From the NCBI GenBank assembly GCA_947173485.1, contig CAMWFH010000001.1:620001-684000 (forward strand): 64,000 bases of DNA. The letters run 5' to 3'. The position numbers and the translations under genes were made by a program. Shown here in pieces: positions 59,500 through 64,000 of the stretch. The notes beneath the pieces were generated by a model, which saw nothing but the letters and a program-made list of their open reading frames with translations, had not been told where the DNA came from and searched no databases. Source of the stretch: an uncultured Clostridia bacterium. Its GTDB lineage: Bacteria; Bacillota; Clostridia; Oscillospirales; Oscillospiraceae. How positions within the stretch are numbered: position 1 is the first letter of the stretch; each line of letters starts with the position of its first letter.

Positions 59500-61674
59500 A
59501 TGGCAACCTTGGAAGAACGCTACAGCCACCTGGAAAAGACCATCCATGGCTACAATATCTCCGCGGACCTGGCCCAGATCCGCGCCGCTTATGAATATGC
59601 CCGGGACTGTCACGGCCCCCAGATGCGCAAGGACGGCACCCCCTTCATCACCCACCCGCTGAACGTGGCCCAGATCGTGGCGGAGATGCGGCTGGACACC
59701 GAGAGCATCGTGGCCGCCCTGCTCCATGACTGCATCGAGGACACGGAGGCCACCTACGATGACATCGCCAAGCGCTTCGGCACCACGGTGGCCGATATCG
59801 TGGACGGCGTCACCAAGCTGACCCGGGTCCACTACAACACCATGGAAGAGGAGCAGATGGAGAACCTGCGGAAGATGCTCTTCGCCATGAGCCGGGACAT
59901 CCGGGTCATCCTCATCAAGATCGCCGACCGGCTCCACAATATGCGGACCATGGAGTACCAGACCCCGGAGAAGCAGCGGAAGAAGTCCCTGGAGACCATG
60001 GAGATCTACGCCCCCATCGCCCACCGGCTGGGGGTGCAGAAGGTCCGGTGGGAGCTGGAGGACCTGTCCCTGAAATACCTGGACCCGGTGAGCTACGAGC
60101 AGATCACCTCCAACTTAGCCGCCCACGCCGCTGAGTATGACGCCTTTATGGACCACGTCCAGAAGGAGGTGGAGGAGCGGCTGACGGAGATGGGCATCAC
60201 CGCCATCGTCTATGGCCGGGTGAAGCACCCCTACAGCATCTACCGGAAGATGTACACCCAGAACAAGGCCATCGATGAGGTCTACGACCTCTTCGCCTTC
60301 CGGGTCCTGGTGGACACCCTGGCCGACTGCTACAACGTGCTGGGGGTGATCCACGACCTGTATAAGCCCATCCTGGGCCGGTTCAAGGACTACATCGGCA
60401 CGCCGAAGCCCAATATGTACCAGTCCCTCCACACCACCGTCATCGGCGACGACGGCATCCCCTTCGAGGTGCAGATCCGCACCCACGAGATGCACGCCGT
60501 GGCGGAGTACGGCGTGGCGGCCCACTGGAAGTACAAGCAGCACATCAGCCAGAGCGGCGGGGAGGGGACCTATGAGTGGATCCGCCGGCTGCTGGAGAAC
60601 CAGGAGGACGCCGACGCGGAGGAGTTCATCCACAGCCTGAAGGTGGATATGTTCGCCGACGAGGTGTTCGTGTTCACCCCCCGGGGGGCGGTGATCAACC
60701 TGCCCGCCGGCTCCACCCCCATCGACTTCGCCTACTCCATCCACTCCGCCATCGGCAACACCATGGTGGGGGCCAAGGTCAACGGCAAGATGGTGGGCTT
60801 CGACTACACCCTGCAAAACGGCGACATCGTGGAGATCAACACCTCCAAGTCCGCCCACGGCCCCAGCCGGGACTGGGTGAAGCTGGCCCGGTCCAGCGAG
60901 GCCCGGAGCAAGATCCGCCAGTGGTTCAAGAAGGAGCGGCGGGAGGAGAACATCGCCAATGGCCGGGCCATGTTCGAGTCCGAGCTCCGGCATGTGGGGG
61001 TGGCCATCGCCTCCGTCACCGCCCCGGCGGTGCTGCCCAACTTCTTAAAGCGGACCTCTTTCGGCACCCTGGACGATATGTACGCCGCCATCGGCTACGG
61101 GGGCTACACCGCCCAGAAGGCGGTCCACCGGGCCAGGGACGAGCTGGCCGCCCAGAACCGGATGACCGCGGAGAAGGCCGCCGTGGAGGAGGCAAAGCCC
61201 AAGGCTGCGCCGGTGAAGCAGGAGAAGGGCATCATCGTGGAGGGACTGGACAACTGCCTGGTGAAGTTCTCCAAGTGCTGTACCCCGGTGCCCGGGGACC
61301 CCATCGTGGGCTTCATCACCCGGGGCTATGGCGTCAGCGTCCACCGGCAGGACTGTCCCAACGCCCTGCCCTCCCGCCAGAAGGAGACGGCGGGCCGGTG
61401 GCTGAAGGTCACCTGGGGCAGCGACACCCACGAGACCTACGCCACGGAGCTGGAGATCACCGCCAAGGACCGGGACAATCTGCTGATGGACATCTCCACC
61501 GTGTTCTCCTCCACCAAGACCAGCATCAAGGGGCTGAACGTCAAGACCACCGTGGACGGCTTCGCCCTCTTCTCCGTCACCGCCATGGTGACCGACAAGA
61601 CCCAGCTGGACACTATCATGACCAAACTCCACCAGATCTCCGGGGTCATCAAGGTGGCCCGTCCGGCGGGATGA
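59500..61674 (+). CDS. Bifunctional (p)ppGpp synthase/hydrolase RelA/SpoT
   Basis: Rel-type stringent-response enzyme of 724 residues. The hydrolase HD domain carries ITHPLNVAQIV and LLHDCIEDT; the synthase domain has GRVKHPYSIYRKM, RFKDYIGTPKPN (the RxKD form of bifunctional enzymes) and EVQIRT; TGS (VFVFTPRGAVINLPAGSTP) and C-terminal ACT domains follow. Both activities should be present. AGGAGG precedes the ATG at 59500. Confidence 0.95.
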   Translation: MATLEERYSHLEKTIHGYNISADLAQIRAAYEYARDCHGPQMRKDGTPFITHPLNVAQIVAEMRLDTESIVAALLHDCIEDTEATYDDIAKRFGTTVADIVDGVTKLTRVHYNTMEEEQMENLRKMLFAMSRDIRVILIKIADRLHNMRTMEYQTPEKQRKKSLETMEIYAPIAHRLGVQKVRWELEDLSLKYLDPVSYEQITSNLAAHAAEYDAFMDHVQKEVEERLTEMGITAIVYGRVKHPYSIYRKMYTQNKAIDEVYDLFAFRVLVDTLADCYNVLGVIHDLYKPILGRFKDYIGTPKPNMYQSLHTTVIGDDGIPFEVQIRTHEMHAVAEYGVAAHWKYKQHISQSGGEGTYEWIRRLLENQEDADAEEFIHSLKVDMFADEVFVFTPRGAVINLPAGSTPIDFAYSIHSAIGNTMVGAKVNGKMVGFDYTLQNGDIVEINTSKSAHGPSRDWVKLARSSEARSKIRQWFKKERREENIANGRAMFESELRHVGVAIASVTAPAVLPNFLKRTSFGTLDDMYAAIGYGGYTAQKAVHRARDELAAQNRMTAEKAAVEEAKPKAAPVKQEKGIIVEGLDNCLVKFSKCCTPVPGDPIVGFITRGYGVSVHRQDCPNALPSRQKETAGRWLKVTWGSDTHETYATELEITAKDRDNLLMDISTVFSSTKTSIKGLNVKTTVDGFALFSVTAMVTDKTQLDTIMTKLHQISGVIKVARPAG

Positions 61675-61690
61675 TAAAGGAGGTTTTCGG

Positions 61691-62131
61691 ATGCGCGCAG
61701 TATTGACCAGAGTTTCCTCCGCCTGCGTCCGGGTGGATGGAGAGGTGACAGGGGAGATCGGCAAGGGCTATCTCATCCTGCTGGGGATAGGACCCAATGA
61801 CACAGAAGCTACCGCCGCCCGGCTGGCGGAGAAGATCTGCAACCTCCGCATCTTCGAGGACGAGAACGGGAAGATGAACTTGAACCTGGAGACGGTGGGG
61901 GGCGCCATGCTGGTGGTGAGCCAGTTCACCCTCTACGCCGACACCTCCTCCCGCCGTCCCGGCTTCACCGGCGCGGCCAAGCCGGAGCTGGCGGTGCAGG
62001 GGTACGAATGGTTCATGGCGCACTGCCGGGCCCGGGGGTTCCGGGTGGAGCACGGGGTGTTCGGCGCCCATATGGATGTCTCCTCCGTCAACGACGGCCC
62101 GGTGACCATCCTATACGACACGGAAAAATAA
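61691..62131 (+). CDS. dtd: D-aminoacyl-tRNA deacylase
   Basis: Removes D-amino acids mischarged onto tRNA. The 146-residue protein has MRAVLTRVSSACVRVDGE, the active-site SQFTLYAD and the cross-subunit motif VNDGPVTILYDT (GPVT). Length is typical. It follows rel by 16 bases, the usual neighbour, with AAAGGAGG upstream of the ATG. Confidence 0.96.
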   Translation: MRAVLTRVSSACVRVDGEVTGEIGKGYLILLGIGPNDTEATAARLAEKICNLRIFEDENGKMNLNLETVGGAMLVVSQFTLYADTSSRRPGFTGAAKPELAVQGYEWFMAHCRARGFRVEHGVFGAHMDVSSVNDGPVTILYDTEK

Positions 62132-62150
62132 AAAGAAGGAGGCGGTTTTT

Positions 62151-62765
62151 ATGCTGCTCCGCTCGATCCATGTAGGCCCCATCGAGACCAACTGCTACCT
62201 GCTGGGGGCCGACGGCCGCTGCTGCCTGGTGGACCCCGGCGGCGATGGGCCCGATATCCTGGAGATGGTCCGTCTCAGCGGCCTGGCCCTGGACGCTATC
62301 CTCCTGACCCACGGCCACTGGGACCACCACAACGGCATCAGCGAGGTGCTGGCAGCCTATCCAGACCTGCCGGTCTATATCCACAAGGACGAGCTGTTCC
62401 ACGGCCAGGAGGCCACGCCCCACTACTTCTTCCCTCCTGCCGGCGATGTGCGGACGGTGGAGGACGGGGACACCATCCAGGCCGGCGGGCTGACCTTCCA
62501 GGTGCTGTGTACGCCGGGCCACTCCGCCGGGTCCCTCGTCTACCTCTGCGGGGATGTGATGATCGCCGGGGACACCCTGTTCGCCGGCACCTGCGGCCGG
62601 TGCGACCTGCCCGGCGGCGGGCTGGAGCCCATGATGGAGTCCCTGCGGCGCTTAGGGGCCCTGGAGGGGGACTACAAGGTCTGCCCCGGCCATGGCGGTA
62701 CCTCCACCCTGGAGGAGGAGCGGCGGCACAACCCCTATATGCGCCAGGCGATGAGGGAGCTATGA
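62151..62765 (+). CDS. MBL-fold metallohydrolase (glyoxalase II/YcbL-like)
   Basis: A 204-residue metallo-beta-lactamase fold protein with the metal motif THGHWDHHNG, then TPGHSAGS, IAGDTLFAGTCGR and CPGHGGTST. It resembles hydroxyacylglutathione hydrolase-like proteins that commonly follow dtd in Firmicutes. The substrate is unknown. AAGGAGGCGG precedes the ATG. It overlaps hemZ by four bases. Confidence 0.9.
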   Translation: MLLRSIHVGPIETNCYLLGADGRCCLVDPGGDGPDILEMVRLSGLALDAILLTHGHWDHHNGISEVLAAYPDLPVYIHKDELFHGQEATPHYFFPPAGDVRTVEDGDTIQAGGLTFQVLCTPGHSAGSLVYLCGDVMIAGDTLFAGTCGRCDLPGGGLEPMMESLRRLGALEGDYKVCPGHGGTSTLEEERRHNPYMRQAMREL

Positions 62766-64000
62766 GGCTGCTCTTTTCGGGCCACGACTATCGCTACGCC
62801 GTGGAGCAGAGCCTGCTGGCCTTCTTTCCCGCTGAGCGGCCGGTCTACGAGGGGGAGGACCCCCACACGGCCCGGATCGGCCTGGAGGCGGCGGCGGGCT
62901 GGGCCACCGGGACCACAGAGCTGGCCATGGACGGCCGGACCGCCACCGGCACGGCCCGGATGGCCCTGCCGGCGGAGACGGGCCCCTACGAGGCGGAGCG
63001 GATCCGGCAGCGGGCGGTGAAGCTGAGCTTCTTCAAGGCCGCCCAGGCCCTGACCGGCACCACCCCCGCCTGGGGGGCCCTCACCGGCATCCGCCCCGCC
63101 AAGCTGGCGGCGGAGCTGATCGAGGAGACCGGGAGCGTCCAGGAGGCGGACCGGGTGCTGGAGGAGACCTACTTCGTCTCCCCGCCCCGGCGGCGGCTGG
63201 CCCTGGAGTGCGCCCAGGCGGGGCTGGCGGCCCAGCGGGCGCTGTCGCCGGAGGAGATCTCCCTCTATGTGGGCATCCCCTTCTGCCCCACCCGGTGCGC
63301 CTACTGCTCCTTCGTGTCCAACAGCGTGGAAAAGACCTTCCACCTGGTGGAGCCCTACCTGGAGGCCCTGCTGGACGAGATCGACCAGGCGGCGGCCCTG
63401 GTGGAGGAGCTGGGCCTGCGGGTCCGGTCCTTCTATATGGGCGGCGGCACCCCCACCACCCTCTCCGCGGAGCAGATGGACCGGCTCTTAGGCCATCTGG
63501 ACCGGCGGTTCGGCCTGGGCCGGACCGTGGAGCGGACCGTGGAGGCGGGGCGGCCCGACACCATCACGGCGGAGAAGCTGGCGGTGCTGCGGCAGAGGGG
63601 TATCGACCGGATCAGCGTCAATCCCCAGTCCATGGACGACGCGGTCCTGGCCGCTATTGGCCGCCGCCACGGGGGCGGGGACATCCGGCGGGCCATGGAG
63701 CTGGTGGACAAGGCCGGCTTCCCCCATGTCAACATGGACCTGATCGCCGGCCTGCCGGAGGACAGCCCGGAGGGCTTCCGCCGGAGCTTGGACGAGGTGA
63801 TCGGCTTCGGCACGGACAATATCACCGTCCACACCCTCTCCCTGAAAAAGGGGAGCCGCATCACCCTGGAGGGCACCCGGATCCCCACCGAGGCCCAGGT
63901 GGGGCAGATGCTGGACTACGCCAACGCCGCCCTCCGGTCTGCCGGCTTTGGTCCCTACTACCTCTACCGGCAGAAGTACCAGTCCGGCAGCTTCGAGAAC
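62762..64000 (+). CDS. hemZ: Coproporphyrinogen dehydrogenase HemZ (3' end outside window)
   Basis: Radical-SAM protein of the HemZ family. 413 codons are visible and the frame is still open at the window end. The N-terminal domain (about 1-160) precedes the 4Fe-4S motif CPTRCAYCSF, followed by FYMGGGTPTTL and NPQSMDDAVLAAIGR as in HemN/HemZ proteins. The classical function is oxidation of coproporphyrinogen III, but the clostridial role is unsettled, since this window shows siroheme rather than heme genes. The ATG overlaps the preceding stop as ATGA. Confidence 0.9.
   Translation, partial: MRLLFSGHDYRYAVEQSLLAFFPAERPVYEGEDPHTARIGLEAAAGWATGTTELAMDGRTATGTARMALPAETGPYEAERIRQRAVKLSFFKAAQALTGTTPAWGALTGIRPAKLAAELIEETGSVQEADRVLEETYFVSPPRRRLALECAQAGLAAQRALSPEEISLYVGIPFCPTRCAYCSFVSNSVEKTFHLVEPYLEALLDEIDQAAALVEELGLRVRSFYMGGGTPTTLSAEQMDRLLGHLDRRFGLGRTVERTVEAGRPDTITAEKLAVLRQRGIDRISVNPQSMDDAVLAAIGRRHGGGDIRRAMELVDKAGFPHVNMDLIAGLPEDSPEGFRRSLDEVIGFGTDNITVHTLSLKKGSRITLEGTRIPTEAQVGQMLDYANAALRSAGFGPYYLYRQKYQSGSFEN

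Overview
The window is 64 kb of one contiguous, GC-rich chromosome segment. It most likely comes from an anaerobic, spore-forming member of the Firmicutes (class Clostridia, Oscillospiraceae-type). The grounds are strong AGGAGG ribosome binding sites, SigA-type promoters with 17-base spacers, hrcA-grpE-dnaK-dnaJ under a perfect CIRCE element, a bacterial V-type ATPase, S-layer-homology proteins, HemZ, RNase M5, RbgA, and a SpoIIQ-like protein behind a SigF-type promoter. Almost all genes are intact and densely packed. I see no rRNA, CRISPR array, prophage or insertion sequence.

Layout. 1-4.3 kb (+): comEC (3' part), holA, rnmV and a membrane acyltransferase in one overlapping operon. 4.4-10.3 kb: pfkA (-), then a divergent 1555-residue GHKL-ATPase/SF1-helicase fusion (+) that looks accessory. 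10.3-12.6 kb: SpoIIQ-like M23 protein, MocA-like nucleotidyltransferase, membrane-anchored amidase. 12.6-15.8 kb (-): a YtrA-type GntR regulator, ABC ATPase and permease. 16.1-16.4 kb: two tRNA-Ser genes. 16.4-19.7 kb (-): an exported transglutaminase-like SLH protein and a FecR/leucine-rich-repeat lipoprotein. 19.8-28.7 kb (-): a nine-gene V-ATPase operon whose K subunit keeps the known Na+ ligands. 28.9-37 kb (-): hrcA, grpE, a dnaK-grpE chimera, dnaK, dnaJ, rpiB and a glycosidase-like membrane protein. 37.2-40.7 kb (+): lepB, rbgA, rnhB, a YraN-family gene and a dipeptidase. 40.8-45.9 kb: a D-2-hydroxyacid dehydrogenase (-), then a mannitol operon (regulator, MtlA, MtlD). 46-47.8 kb: an M15 carboxypeptidase lipoprotein. 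47.9-50.3 kb (-): an amino-acid ABC transporter. 50.5-51.1 kb (-): queT behind a candidate preQ1 riboswitch. 51.2-56.2 kb (+): a membrane protein of unknown function and siroheme/uroporphyrinogen genes. 56.2-64 kb (+): an SLH protein, recJ, rel, dtd, an MBL-fold hydrolase and hemZ (cut by the window end).

Most unusual items. (1) A DnaK-GrpE chimeric gene lies between grpE and dnaK. It appears to be the remnant of a tandem grpE-dnaK duplication: 141 DnaK residues, including the adenosine motif and interdomain linker, are missing in frame, and the GrpE end is frameshifted. (2) The amino-acid substrate-binding lipoprotein appears circularly permuted: the segment that normally ends the family sits directly behind the signal peptide. 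(3) The GHKL-helicase fusion is a candidate single-gene defence protein. (4) Three 26-bp tandem copies of the pfkA 3' end, including its stop codon, sit in front of a bidirectional terminator.

The genes reflect a fermentative lifestyle: glycolysis (pfkA), mannitol uptake and oxidation, peptide and amino-acid use, ion pumping by the V-ATPase, and tetrapyrrole synthesis aimed at siroheme or corrinoids. The rest covers cell-wall and sporulation functions, stress response and translation quality control.
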